Source: Paenibacillus sp. FSL H3-0469 (GTDB lineage: Bacteria; Bacillota; Bacilli; Paenibacillales; Paenibacillaceae). From it: a stretch of DNA of 64,000 nt. Under the pieces are notes generated by a model. It searched no databases. It saw only the letters and a list, made by a program, of their open reading frames with translations, and was not told the DNA's origin. Both the position numbers and the translations under genes were made by a program. Positions 43,764 through 52,383 of this stretch are shown one piece after another; the first letter of the stretch is position 1; the number at the start of each line of letters is the position of its first letter. The stretch covers positions 4,092,001 to 4,156,000 of the forward strand of contig NZ_CP150302.1 of assembly GCF_038051945.1 (NCBI RefSeq). Reading direction: 5' to 3'.

Positions 43764-43812
43764 AAAAAAGGACAGATTCCCTGAGTGCTTCTCTCAAGTG
43801 AATCTGTCCTTC
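43764..43812 (-). terminator. Riboswitch expression-platform terminator
   Basis: On the minus strand GGACAGATTCAC pairs with GGAATCTGTCC and is followed by TTTTTT, between the purine aptamer and xpt. It should form when the aptamer holds guanine and stop transcription. Confidence 0.8.
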
Positions 43813-43918
43813 TGGGTTTTTGTCCCTTGGTGGTGTAACACATATACGTGTCCGCATCGCTTGGACCAGCCTCCCCGTGCCGCAGCACAAGAAACGGAAC
43901 CCTAGATGCGCTATTTCA

Positions 43919-43987
43919 CTCATAGTCGGATAATTACAGTGGCTATCCGGTAGAAACTTATGGGCCATATTCCCAAGATTATATGAG
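43919..43987 (-). promoter_or_regulatory. Guanine riboswitch (purine aptamer) of xpt-pbuX
   Basis: The minus strand reads CTCATA (P1), TAATCTTGGGAATATGGCCC, AAGTTTCTACCGG, then TTATCCGACTATGAG closing P1. The conserved J1/2, J2/3 (GTTTCTACC) and J3/1 cores of the purine aptamer are present. The specificity base in J3/1 is C (GACTATG), the guanine type, not U of adenine switches. With the terminator downstream this is an OFF switch for purine salvage. Confidence 0.92.
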
Positions 43988-44103
43988 TTATATGAATCTG
44001 TTATATGAAATCTATTCATGAAGCATGTCTGTTATCTTACACGCTCTCCCCGCTGCTTACAAGCAAAATTTTAAGTAAATTGCGGTGATTTCAAAGTTTT
44101 CAT

Positions 44104-44172
44104 GAAACCCCAGGCAAAAGTGGGGCTGCCTCCGGAAAGCCTTGTAAATTTTAGGTTTCCGGTGTTTTCTTC
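44104..44172 (+). promoter_or_regulatory. Structured leader with terminator-like hairpin upstream of the hybrid kinase
   Basis: Two hairpins occur in order: CCCC/GGGG arms (44108-44125) and CCGGAAAGCCT/AGGTTTCCGG (44132-44142 and 44153-44162, one bulged base) followed by TGTTTTCTTC. This looks like an intrinsic terminator about 80 bases before the kinase start, so it may be an attenuator or a terminator of a small upstream RNA. It matches no riboswitch consensus I know. Confidence 0.4.
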
Positions 44173-44251
44173 ATGTCTTCTATATCACTGAAGCTCCATA
44201 AAAGCTATAATTATATAGCTTAACATTCTAACTGAACAAAGGCGGCGAACA

Positions 44252-47200
44252 ATGAGAATAAAACAACAGGTTTGGTTAGCAACTTCAGCTACTATACTGC
44301 TGCTAGGCAGTATGATTACTATATCAATCCTCTTTATGGAGGGTGGCTCGCGCCTGATTGCAGCAGGGTTAGGTTCAGGCGGCATTCTGGTCAGTATCGG
44401 ACTTCTTTACAGTATCGGACGGAATGTAGACCGCGGCCTGAAGCGCATTATGGAGATCTCGCAGGATATTGCCGCAGACCGTCTTAACCCTGCGGCGGCG
44501 GCTACTGTGCGGACGGATGAATTCGGGCAGCTGGCGGCTTCCTTTTTCGGGCTGGCGTCTGACCTTCATCACAGAACTGCCGAAGAGCGCGAGCTGCGGC
44601 TTAGAGCCGAGGAACAAGCCTGGATTAATACGCAGGTGTCAGAGATGGCGCTGCTGCTTCAGGGCTCTGTCCAGCTGAAAACTGCCTCACGTGTGTTCAT
44701 CGGCAGGCTGGCTACCGCTGTCGGCGGAAGCTACGGGGCTATCTATCTGAAGCAGGGGGGGCAGGTGAACTTCGCAGCCGGCTATGCCTTCGATGATACC
44801 GCCGGGCAGCATGAGTCCATACCGCTGGGCAGCGGCCTGGTCGGGCAATGCGCACTGGATGAGCAGATGATCGTTCTGGAGGATCTCCCGGAGAATTATA
44901 TCAAGGTCCGCTCCGGCCTGGGAGAAGCTGCGCCTTCCTCGCTGGTTATCGTTCCTATTAAGCATGAACAGGAAGTTGTAGCTGTCATGGAGCTGGCTGC
45001 CTTAAGCCCGTTCAGCCCCAAGGAGATGCAGCTGATTGAACGAACCGGGCAGAACATGGGCGTGCTGATAAATACGCTGGCGGATGTCGCCAGAATTGAA
45101 GAACTGCTGAATGAGACACAGCTGCAGAAGGATGAACTGGAAGCTCAGACCGAGGAACTGCTGGCCCAGACGCAGGAGCTTGAGGCCCAGACCGAAGAAC
45201 TGGCGGCTCAGACCGAGGAGCTCCGTATGCAGACCGAGCAATTACATGACCAGAAGACAGAGCTGGAAGTGCAGGCCGAGAGCCTGCTGACCTCTAATGA
45301 GCAGCTCCAGACGCAAATGAAGCTCACTGAGGCCCAAAAAGACGAGATTGAAGCCCAGACCGAGGAACTGCGGCAGCAGACAGAGGAGCTGCACGCCTCC
45401 AATTTGGAATTACAGAATCAAATGGAGATTTCCCGCCGGCAAACCATGGAGATCAAGGCCCAAGCCGATGAGATCTCTGCAGCGAACCGCGATATGCAGA
45501 AGCAGCTGCAAATCACGGAGCTGCAAAAGTCCGAGATTGCAGATCAGGCCGAGGAGCTGCAGGCCCAGACGAGTGAATTACTGGAGCAGAAGGAGCAGCT
45601 CCAGGCCCAGACCGAAGAGCTTCAGTCTCAGACGGAGGAGCTTCTGGCCCAGACTGATACCTTGCAGACTCAGGCCGATGAACTGCTGATTCAGAAGGAG
45701 GAGCTGGCTGCCTCCCATGATCAGCTGCTGCTTCAAGTCGAGCTTACCGAGAAGCAGAAGGAGGAGATCCAGGCTCAGGCTCAGGAGATCTTCATGGCCG
45801 CACAATACAAATCGGAATTCCTGGCCAATGTCTCCCACGAGCTGCGCACGCCGCTGAACAGCCTGCTGATCCTCTCGCAGATTCTGGCTGAGAACAAGGA
45901 CGGCAATCTGGAAGCGAAGCAGCTGGAATACGTCCACACGATCTTCTCGGCAGGCAAGGATCTCCTCCAGCTGATCGATGAGATTCTTGATCTGGCGAAG
46001 CTGGAGGTCGGCAAAATGACCCCTGTCATCGAGCCGGTCTCCCCGCAGGATCTCAGCAAACATGTCCACCGCCATTTCGAGCAGCAGGCCAAGAAGAAGA
46101 ACCTGCGGTTCGATGTCCATTCCGACAACCGGCTGCCTGATTATCTGATGACTGACGGTCACAGATTGCAGCAGGTCTTAAATAATCTGTTATCCAACGC
46201 TATCAAATTCACACCTGAGCAAGGCTCTATCTCCCTGTCGATCCGCACCAGCGGCGAAGAGGTCGTCTTCGCCGTCAGCGACACCGGTATCGGCATCGCC
46301 GCCTCTAAGCTGGAGAGCATCTTCGAGGCCTTCCAGCAGGCGGACGGCACCACCAGCCGCAAATACGGCGGCACTGGCCTTGGCCTCACGATCTGCCGGG
46401 AGCTGGCTACACTCCTAGGCGGAAGAATTGAGGTGGATTCCGTGGAGGGCAAGGGCAGCACCTTCTCGCTGATCATTCCCGCTGTGGAACCGGGAGAGGA
46501 CGCCCAGACCCTTGCTGCCGCAGCCTATTCAGCAGCAGCCTCTCCGGAGATTCCGGCTTCCGAGCCTATCCGCCGCGAGAATCCGGCCTTCCGCGAGTCC
46601 TTCGTGCCCGACATTTCCATCTCCAATCCGAAGCTGCTGCAATATGCGGAGATGGATGATGACCGGAGCAATCTGCTAAGCGGGGATATTACCCTGCTGA
46701 TCATTGAAGAGGACGCCGAATTCGCCGCCCGGCTGCTGGAGCTGGCGCGCAGCCGGGGCTTCAAGGCCATCGTCGCCTTCCAGGGTGATCAGGGACTTGC
46801 CCTGGCCCATGCCTACAAGCCTGATGCGATCCTGCTGGATCTGCATCTTCCCGTTCTGGACGGCTGGTCCATTATCAGCCGCCTGAAGAGCCGGCCGGAG
46901 CTGCGGCATATCCCTGTGCATGTCATCTCAACAGCTGAAGAGAACCAGCAGAGCCTGTCGATGGGCGCTTTGTCCTTCTGGAAGAAGCCGAATGATTATG
47001 CGGAGCTGGAGGCAGCCTTCCTCCAGATTGAGACTTATATCCGCCGTCCGGTGAAGAGCCTGCTGATTGTCGAAGACAATCAGATTCTGCGTAACAGCCT
47101 TGTCGAATTCATCGCCCATCCCGATGTGAATATTATTGCCGTCGGCACCGGAAGAGAAGCAATGGAACATCTGGCGAGCCACCATTTTGACTGTATGGTA

Positions 47201-47857
47201 CTGGACCTGGGCCTCTCGGATATTTCCGGCTTCGACCTGCTGGAGCAGGTTAAGACCAACCGCAAGCTGCAGACCCTGCCGGTGATCATCTATACAGGCA
47301 AGGATCTCAGCAAGACAGATGAGCAGCGCCTTAAGCACTACGCCGAGAGTATTGTAATCAAGAACGTGCGTTCAATGGAACGTCTCTATGACGATACAGC
47401 CCTGTACCTCCACCGCAAGCATGCAGACCTGCCTCTGGATAAGCAGCGTTTAATTGAGAACCTGCATAATCCGGAATCCGCTTTTGCCGGAAAAAGCATT
47501 TTGCTTGTGGATGATGATATGCGTAATATTTTTGCGTTATCCAGTGTGCTGGAAGGTTATAATATGGAGATCAGCTTTGCCCAGAATGGCAGAGAAGCCC
47601 TGGAGCATCTGGAGACCCACCCGGGCATTGAACTGGTCTTCATGGATATCATGATGCCGGAGATGGACGGCTACGAGACGATGGAGCATATCCGGCGTAA
47701 CCCGGGCTATGATCAGATTGTCATTATCGCGCTGACCGCCCGCGCCCTGGAGGAAGACCGGGTCAAATGTCTCGAAGCTGGGGCGAGCGATTATATATCC
47801 AAACCAATTAATACCACACAGCTGGTGAGAGTGCTCAAATCATGGTTGATTCAATAG
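44252..47857 (+). CDS. Hybrid histidine kinase with GAF, long coiled coil and three receivers
   Basis: A 1201-residue membrane-bound kinase. Order: two TM helices (about 5-60), HAMP (about 55-110), GAF sensor (about 120-285), a coiled coil of about 230 residues (287-515) built from many QTEEL-type heptads, HisKA (His529 in SHELRTPL), HATPase (to about 750), and three receivers. Receiver 1 (LLDLHLPVLDG) and receiver 2 (VLDLGLSDISG) keep their Asp but receiver 2 lacks the usual Lys (VIKNVRS); receiver 3 has Asp1132 in FMDIMMPEMDG and the KP motif. The heptads could act as a long signalling rod. The response-regulator/kinase gene follows 8 bp later. Confidence 0.92.
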   Translation: MRIKQQVWLATSATILLLGSMITISILFMEGGSRLIAAGLGSGGILVSIGLLYSIGRNVDRGLKRIMEISQDIAADRLNPAAAATVRTDEFGQLAASFFGLASDLHHRTAEERELRLRAEEQAWINTQVSEMALLLQGSVQLKTASRVFIGRLATAVGGSYGAIYLKQGGQVNFAAGYAFDDTAGQHESIPLGSGLVGQCALDEQMIVLEDLPENYIKVRSGLGEAAPSSLVIVPIKHEQEVVAVMELAALSPFSPKEMQLIERTGQNMGVLINTLADVARIEELLNETQLQKDELEAQTEELLAQTQELEAQTEELAAQTEELRMQTEQLHDQKTELEVQAESLLTSNEQLQTQMKLTEAQKDEIEAQTEELRQQTEELHASNLELQNQMEISRRQTMEIKAQADEISAANRDMQKQLQITELQKSEIADQAEELQAQTSELLEQKEQLQAQTEELQSQTEELLAQTDTLQTQADELLIQKEELAASHDQLLLQVELTEKQKEEIQAQAQEIFMAAQYKSEFLANVSHELRTPLNSLLILSQILAENKDGNLEAKQLEYVHTIFSAGKDLLQLIDEILDLAKLEVGKMTPVIEPVSPQDLSKHVHRHFEQQAKKKNLRFDVHSDNRLPDYLMTDGHRLQQVLNNLLSNAIKFTPEQGSISLSIRTSGEEVVFAVSDTGIGIAASKLESIFEAFQQADGTTSRKYGGTGLGLTICRELATLLGGRIEVDSVEGKGSTFSLIIPAVEPGEDAQTLAAAAYSAAASPEIPASEPIRRENPAFRESFVPDISISNPKLLQYAEMDDDRSNLLSGDITLLIIEEDAEFAARLLELARSRGFKAIVAFQGDQGLALAHAYKPDAILLDLHLPVLDGWSIISRLKSRPELRHIPVHVISTAEENQQSLSMGALSFWKKPNDYAELEAAFLQIETYIRRPVKSLLIVEDNQILRNSLVEFIAHPDVNIIAVGTGREAMEHLASHHFDCMVLDLGLSDISGFDLLEQVKTNRKLQTLPVIIYTGKDLSKTDEQRLKHYAESIVIKNVRSMERLYDDTALYLHRKHADLPLDKQRLIENLHNPESAFAGKSILLVDDDMRNIFALSSVLEGYNMEISFAQNGREALEHLETHPGIELVFMDIMMPEMDGYETMEHIRRNPGYDQIVIIALTARALEEDRVKCLEAGASDYISKPINTTQLVRVLKSWLIQ

Positions 47858-47865
47858 GAGGCAGC

Positions 47866-49041
47866 ATGGAGTATCCGATTAATATTTTGGTTGTAGATGA
47901 CCGGGCAGACGAGTTCCTGTCCGTTCAGGCTTTGCTGGCGGAGTCGCCCTACCGGCTGGTTCATGCCCTCACCGGCATGGATGCTCTGAAATGCCTGCTG
48001 GAGCAGGAATTCGCCCTGATCATTATGGATGTGCTCATGCCCGGCATGAACGGGTTTGAAACGGCGAAGCGGATTAAGATGCGTCAGAAATCACGGGATA
48101 TCCCTATTATTTTCTTAACCTCGCTGACCTCCGAACTGGAGAATTATATGATGGCCTACTCGGCCGGCGCGATTGACTATCTGACCAAGCCGTTCCATCC
48201 GACCGTGTTAAAAAGCAAGATTGACGGCTTCGTCCGTCTCTACCAGACCCGCAAGGAGCTGCAGCTCAAAACGCAGGAGCTGGAGACCGCCAACAGCATC
48301 CTGACCGAGCTGAAGGAGACCGCCGAGGTAGCCTTGCGGATTAAGAGCGGCTTCCTCGCCATGATGAGCCACGAGATCCGCACCCCGCTGAACGGGATTA
48401 TTGCCATGTCGGATGTGCTTCGTTCCTCCGAGCTGTCCGCTGACGACCAGGAGATGGCCGAGATCATTCATACCAGCGGTCACGCGCTTGTCTCTGTCAT
48501 TACACACATCCTGGACTTCACCAAGATCGAATCCGGTAAAATGGAGCTGGATTACGAGCTCTTCAATCTCCACTCCTGCCTCAAGGAGACCGTTGATCTG
48601 TTCCGGGCGCTGGCCAGGGAACGCAGCCTGACCCTGGAGACCTCCATTGATCCTGACATTCCTGCCCTGCTCATCGGTGACCCCAACCGTCTGCGGCAGG
48701 TACTGAATAACCTGATCGGCAATGCCATCAAGTTCACGCATTCCGGCGGCGTCAAGGTGGATGTCCGCCTCCGGCAGGTCATAGACAAGCTGCTGGAGCT
48801 GGAGTTCATTATCGAAGATACCGGCATTGGCATTCCGGCGGACAAGATGAAATATCTGTTCCAGCCGTTCACCCAGATCGGTGCCACCATCAACCGCAAG
48901 TTCGGCGGCACCGGACTCGGCCTGTCCATCTGCAAAATGCTGGTCGACCTCATGGGCGGCAGGATCTATGCTAAGCCTGATGTAGTGGGCGGAGCTACCT
49001 TCATCTTCACCATCCAGGTCGCTGAAGGCCAGCCGGACTAA
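47866..49041 (+). CDS. Receiver-histidine kinase hybrid protein
   Basis: A 391-residue cytoplasmic protein with the order receiver (residues 1-120; VVDDRADE, Asp in LIIMDVLMPGMNG, Lys in YLTKPFH), short coiled-coil linker, HisKA (His in MSHEIRTPLNG) and HATPase (NLIGNAIKFTHSGG, EDTGIGI, FGGTGLGLSI). It has no output domain. ATG 47866 follows AGGAGG; a start 24 bases upstream inside the previous gene lacks a site. It starts 8 bp after the large hybrid kinase stop, so the two are co-expressed and phosphotransfer between them is likely. Confidence 0.92.
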   Translation: MEYPINILVVDDRADEFLSVQALLAESPYRLVHALTGMDALKCLLEQEFALIIMDVLMPGMNGFETAKRIKMRQKSRDIPIIFLTSLTSELENYMMAYSAGAIDYLTKPFHPTVLKSKIDGFVRLYQTRKELQLKTQELETANSILTELKETAEVALRIKSGFLAMMSHEIRTPLNGIIAMSDVLRSSELSADDQEMAEIIHTSGHALVSVITHILDFTKIESGKMELDYELFNLHSCLKETVDLFRALARERSLTLETSIDPDIPALLIGDPNRLRQVLNNLIGNAIKFTHSGGVKVDVRLRQVIDKLLELEFIIEDTGIGIPADKMKYLFQPFTQIGATINRKFGGTGLGLSICKMLVDLMGGRIYAKPDVVGGATFIFTIQVAEGQPD

Positions 49042-49062
49042 ATCCAACTCCACGGAAGACAC

Positions 49063-49104
49063 AAGAAGCTCCCCTTCAGATGATGAAGAGGGAGCTTCTT
49101 TGTT
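49063..49104 (+). terminator. Terminator of the two-kinase operon
   Basis: AAGAAGCTCCC (49063-49073) pairs with GGGAGCTTCTT (49090-49100), followed by TGTT. Confidence 0.8.
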
Positions 49105-49164
49105 ATGAATAAGGTTTATTGTAGAATGGAATGAACAAGCCGCGGAAGGGGATGAGCTCTATAG

Positions 49165-50025
49165 ATGGGAACCTCCAGATTCCCTTTGTTCCAGCGGAAC
49201 TTCGTTCTGCAAGCGAGAAGTAAAACTCATCATTGGGAAGGCGCTGGCCCCCTTTCGATAAAGACATTTCGGAATGGCCGTGCCTATTACAAAACAAAGC
49301 TCGGGCATTATGCTGTGGAGGAAGAGGGCTATCTCCTTTTAAATGAGGGGGAGCCGTACGGAATAGACATTGAGTCAGACACAGAGGTCGACTCTTTTTG
49401 TGTATTTTTCAAGGCAGGTTATGCTGAAGAATTTCTTAAAGCTATTCATGTCGGAGCAGAGAAGTCTTTGGACGATCCATTCTCAGAATCTAAGCACCCG
49501 CTGCAATTTTATACAAAGTCATACCGTCATAGTCACTTGATCACTCCACTTATCGAGAACTTCAAGAATTCCTTGCCTGTACTCGGCAGCGAGAATCTCT
49601 GGATCGATGAACAGTATCACAATCTAATCCAAGCACTGCTTAACGTCCATCAGAAGATGGCTCAAGAAATTAATACCGTCCCCGGCACGCGCCCGGCCAC
49701 CAGGGAGGAGCTGTTCCGGCGGTTAACCGTAGCATACGAGTACTTGCATGCGTATTACAACCAAAACGTGTCTCTTGAAGAAGTCTCCAAAGTCGCATGT
49801 CTCTCTAAAAACCATCTGATCCGCAACTTCCGTCACCTTTTCAAAAGAACACCACACCAGTTCATCCTCGAAAAAAGGATATTTGAAGCACAGCGTCTCC
49901 TTTCTCAAACGGAAAACAGTGTAACCGAGATTAGCCTAAGCATTGGCTTCGACAATGTCTCTTCCTTCAATAAAGTGTTTAAACAAAGAACGGGATTATC
50001 GCCCCAGATGTTTAGAAAAAAGTGA
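49165..50025 (+). CDS. AraC-family transcriptional regulator
   Basis: A 286-residue regulator. The N-terminal part (about 1-150) is a cupin-like sensor (EEEGYLLLNEGEPYGI); the C-terminal ~100 residues form the AraC double helix-turn-helix (VSLEEVSKVACLSKNHLIRNFRHLFKRTPHQFI, VTEISLSIGFDNVSSFNKVFKQRTGLSPQ). The gene is more AT-rich than its neighbours. It lies 81 bp before a VOC protein gene on the same strand, which it may regulate. The ligand is unknown. Confidence 0.9.
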   Translation: MGTSRFPLFQRNFVLQARSKTHHWEGAGPLSIKTFRNGRAYYKTKLGHYAVEEEGYLLLNEGEPYGIDIESDTEVDSFCVFFKAGYAEEFLKAIHVGAEKSLDDPFSESKHPLQFYTKSYRHSHLITPLIENFKNSLPVLGSENLWIDEQYHNLIQALLNVHQKMAQEINTVPGTRPATREELFRRLTVAYEYLHAYYNQNVSLEEVSKVACLSKNHLIRNFRHLFKRTPHQFILEKRIFEAQRLLSQTENSVTEISLSIGFDNVSSFNKVFKQRTGLSPQMFRKK

Positions 50026-50106
50026 TTTTGGAAAAGTAATGCTTCATCGGCACATGTTACATTTACAGCGTGGAACATACAACCTACACAAGGGAGCGAT
50101 ATTTAT

Positions 50107-50490
50107 ATGAATTCAGAATTTCAAATTAAAGGCATCGGGCAAATATCTATCCGGGTACATGACATGGAAGCTGCCACTCGTTTCTATCAAGATACTCTAG
50201 GACTCAACCTGTTATTTCAGATCCCAAACATGACTTTCCTGGAGTGTAACGGAATTCAGCTGGTCTTGAGCATTGCTGAAGACGCGCGGTTCGATCATCC
50301 CAGCTCGGTGTTCTATTTCCAGGTTGACAATATTCACGCATCGTACGAAACGTTGGCCAGGCGGAATGTACATTTCCTGGACAAGCCGCATAAAGTAGCT
50401 GAGATGGGTCAAACCGCAACCTGGATGACGTTCTTTCAAGACCCTGATCAAAATGTACATGCACTGATGAGTGAAGTGCCTGTGTCTTAA
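50107..50490 (+). CDS. VOC-family protein (glyoxalase/dioxygenase superfamily)
   Basis: A 127-residue protein with two beta-alpha-beta-beta-beta units. It opens with IGQISIRVHDMEAATRFYQDTLGL, the standard first unit, and ends with MTFFQDPDQNVHALM. His/Glu metal ligands in the usual places are only partly visible, so the reaction (glyoxalase, dioxygenase or drug binding) cannot be told. AAGGGAG precedes the ATG. It is probably co-transcribed with the AraC gene. The 51-bp repeat array starts 17 bases after its stop. Confidence 0.85.
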   Translation: MNSEFQIKGIGQISIRVHDMEAATRFYQDTLGLNLLFQIPNMTFLECNGIQLVLSIAEDARFDHPSSVFYFQVDNIHASYETLARRNVHFLDKPHKVAEMGQTATWMTFFQDPDQNVHALMSEVPVS

Positions 50491-50506
50491 TAATTACTTC
50501 TGAGGG

Positions 50507-50710
50507 CTGACGCGGCACACCCCATCCCATTGTGGTCGGTTTTCCGATTACATTTGGCTGATGCGGCGCACCCAGTCCCATTATGATCGGTTTTCCGATT
50601 ACATTTGGCTGATGCGGCACACCCAGTCCCATTATGATCGGTTTTCCGATTACATTTGGCTGATGCGGCGCACCCAGTCCAATTATGATCGGTTTTCCGA
50701 TTACATTTGG
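50507..50710. repeat. 51-bp tandem hairpin array, four units
   Basis: Four units start at 50507, 50558, 50609 and 50660, exactly 51 bp apart and nearly identical. Each unit carries a small hairpin core (ATCGGTTTTCCGAT), the conserved TTACATTTGG and a GC-rich spacer (GCGGCGCACCCAGTC type). Because 51 is a multiple of three, frames stay open on both strands, but nothing suggests a real protein. The same core appears in the array at 57236-57490 with its loop inverted (AAAA for TTTT). Confidence 0.9.
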
Positions 50711-50732
50711 TCCGCGTACCCCGTGCCAGCAA

Positions 50733-50758
50733 ATTGTATGCTGTTTTTCGCATACAAT
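50733..50758. repeat. Boundary hairpin of the first 51-bp array
   Basis: Perfect 9-bp arms ATTGTATGC and GCATACAAT enclose the loop TGTTTTTC. Almost the same hairpin bounds the second array on both sides. Confidence 0.8.
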
Positions 50759-50770
50759 CGGCCCGTGGGC

Positions 50771-51697
50771 CTATCCCCCCACCGCCGCAATCAGCACGGG
50801 CAGGACAAGGAAGGAGGCCAGTGTCGTCCAGACGATACAGCGCGAGACCAGCGCAGGCGAGCTGCCGAAGCGTTCGGCCAGGACGACGGAATTGACTGCC
50901 ACCGGCATGGAAGCCAGAATCAGCAGCACCGAGAAAAGGGGGCCTGTGATGTTCAGGGCGAGCAGCACCAGCGCGGCCAGTAGCGGAGCCAGCACCAGCC
51001 GGACGGTCAGCCCTGTCCAGAAGGCCAGCTGCACATTACGCTCCGTATGCGCTGCGCGGACCTTCACCATCTGCGCACCGAGGATCGCGAGCACTACCGG
51101 CGAATACGCTCCGGCGGCCATGGATACGCCCGAGGCCAGCTCATGCGGCATATGCAGACCCAGCGCCCGCAGCAGCAGCGCCAGAATGGCGGCGTAGATG
51201 GCCGGCAGCGAGAAGACTGACTTCAACGCGCTGCGTACAGAGAACTGTGAACGGGCGGCAAAATACACGCCGATCGTATTCACGATCACCATCTGGGCGA
51301 TGACGTAGACCGATGCCTTGTCCAGGCCCAGCTGGCCGAAGGCCAGCAGCACCAGCGGCAGGCCGTAATTGACGCTGTTCGTGAAGGTGGAAATGAGCGT
51401 AAGGCCGGCGGCTTCCGGCGGAGCCAGCTTCAGTATTTTGCCGATCAGCGTTGCCACACCCCATAAGAGGAACAGGTTCAGCAGCGAGAATGAGAGTGTC
51501 TTATAGACATCATCGAAGGAGATATCTGCCGTAGCCAGCGTGTCGAGAATAATAGCCGGACTGAGAAAATACAGGTACAGCGTCAGCAGAGGCCTCGTAT
51601 CGAGCTGTTTATACCGTCCAAGCAGCGCTCCGGCGGCCACCGGAATGGACAGCGGTACGATGACCTCAACAAGTGTCGTGAGTACAGTCTGAATCAC
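50771..51697 (-). CDS. AEC-family (auxin efflux carrier type) transporter
   Basis: A 308-residue inner-membrane protein with about 10 TM helices, starting VIVPLSIPVAAGALLGRYKQLD. Other family features are LSPAIILDTLA, TNSVNYGLPLVLLAFG and a C-terminal MPVAVNSVVLAERFG. It belongs to the AEC group of permeases for malonate, malate or related organic acids; the substrate is not predictable. The GTG start (51697) follows GAGGAG. It is monocistronic; its 3' end runs up to the boundary hairpin of the 51-bp array. Confidence 0.9.
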   Translation of the reverse strand: MIQTVLTTLVEVIVPLSIPVAAGALLGRYKQLDTRPLLTLYLYFLSPAIILDTLATADISFDDVYKTLSFSLLNLFLLWGVATLIGKILKLAPPEAAGLTLISTFTNSVNYGLPLVLLAFGQLGLDKASVYVIAQMVIVNTIGVYFAARSQFSVRSALKSVFSLPAIYAAILALLLRALGLHMPHELASGVSMAAGAYSPVVLAILGAQMVKVRAAHTERNVQLAFWTGLTVRLVLAPLLAALVLLALNITGPLFSVLLILASMPVAVNSVVLAERFGSSPALVSRCIVWTTLASFLVLPVLIAAVGG

Positions 51698-51891
51698 AAG
51701 CCAGGACTCCTCTATGTAGTAGTTATTTCTACTATAACCCTCCTTAGCAGGGAGCGTCTAAGACAAGGAAGCAATATCCTTGATAGCAATTGCCTATGGC
51801 AGCCCGCTGCATACATTCCCAACCAAACAACCGCGCAGCAGCACGGCTTCGCGGTTTTTTGGTGCATGAAATAAATAATTCGGGTGATTGC

Positions 51892-52068
51892 CGGACTGGG
51901 AGTCTCTTATATTGCCAAAAAGACACCTATCCTGCTATTGCGGACTGAGGGGCCGTTATTGGGTCTGGACGAGCCGAAAACAAGAGCAAATAAGTTAGTT
52001 AAGAGCACCTCAGTCCTCCGAGCGTGCAGAATAGCCCAAACGTCTGAAATAACGGCCTCCCAGTCCGC
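51892..52068. repeat. Four-arm palindromic element
   Basis: One motif beginning GGACTG appears four times: forward at about 51894 (GGACTGGGAGTCTCTTATA) and 51942 (GGACTGAGGGGCCGTTATT), then reversed at about 51998-52014 (as TAAGAGCACCTCAGTCC) and 52048-52066 (as AATAACGGCCTCCCAGTCC). The outer complementary pair 51940-51960 and 52048-52068 matches over 21 bp with one mismatch. The whole can fold into a large cruciform or nested hairpin. Confidence 0.75.
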
Positions 52069-52212
52069 ATGGATTGCGGTAGCATGGATGATATATGGCT
52101 GCGATAGGCAAAACTACTGAATTCTACGTACGTACCCAAGACTATACAAAATAACCCCACAAAGCCATCCATGCCGCTGACGCGGCACCACAGAAAATGG
52201 AAATGGTTACAC

Positions 52213-52295
52213 GCTTATCTTCATCTACAAGTGGAAACGGCTTTGCCGTCCTTTTAAAGGACGGGACCGTTTCAGGGAGAAATAGAAGGATAAGT
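52213..52295. repeat. Dispersed hairpin repeat, copy 2
   Basis: The core 52229-52293 matches the copy at 9001-9067. Here the hairpin is more complete: outer arms CTTATCTTC and GAAGGATAAG, middle arms GGAAACGG and CCGTTTC, inner arms CCGTCCTTT and AAAGGACGG. It looks like a REP- or MITE-like intergenic element. Confidence 0.78.
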
Positions 52296-52328
52296 TATCG
52301 TGTGCAACATATAATTTCTTATATTTTT

Positions 52329-52367
52329 AAAAAAATCCCGCACCCTTAAATTAAGGTCACGGGATTC
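52329..52367 (-). terminator. Terminator of greA
   Basis: On the minus strand AATCCCG-TGACCTTAA pairs with TTTAAGGGTG-CGGGATT and is followed by TTTTT. Confidence 0.8.
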
Positions 52368-52383
52368 CGGTTAGTTCTTCGAT

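Larger units (their letters stand above)
51698..52383. other. Long intergenic region with repeat elements
   Basis: No convincing gene is seen in these ~690 bases; short open frames lack ribosome sites and family features. The region carries the four-arm palindromic element (51892-52068), a copy of the dispersed hairpin repeat (52213-52295) and the greA terminator. Confidence 0.6.

Noticed and set aside
44041..44172. c-di-GMP-I (GEMM) riboswitch before the hybrid kinase
   Set aside because: A GCCTCCGG-like string is present but the conserved aptamer core and tetraloop receptor are not.
50507..50710. CRISPR array
   Set aside because: Units are contiguous and nearly identical with no unique spacers, and no cas genes are present.
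50487..50753. 88-codon open frame on the minus strand across the first 51-bp array
   Set aside because: Same reason: the repeat period keeps the frame open, and the start lies inside the boundary hairpin.
51744..52120. Short protein-coding frames in the AEC-greA gap
   Set aside because: They lack ribosome sites and lie across the palindromic element, which explains the sequence better.
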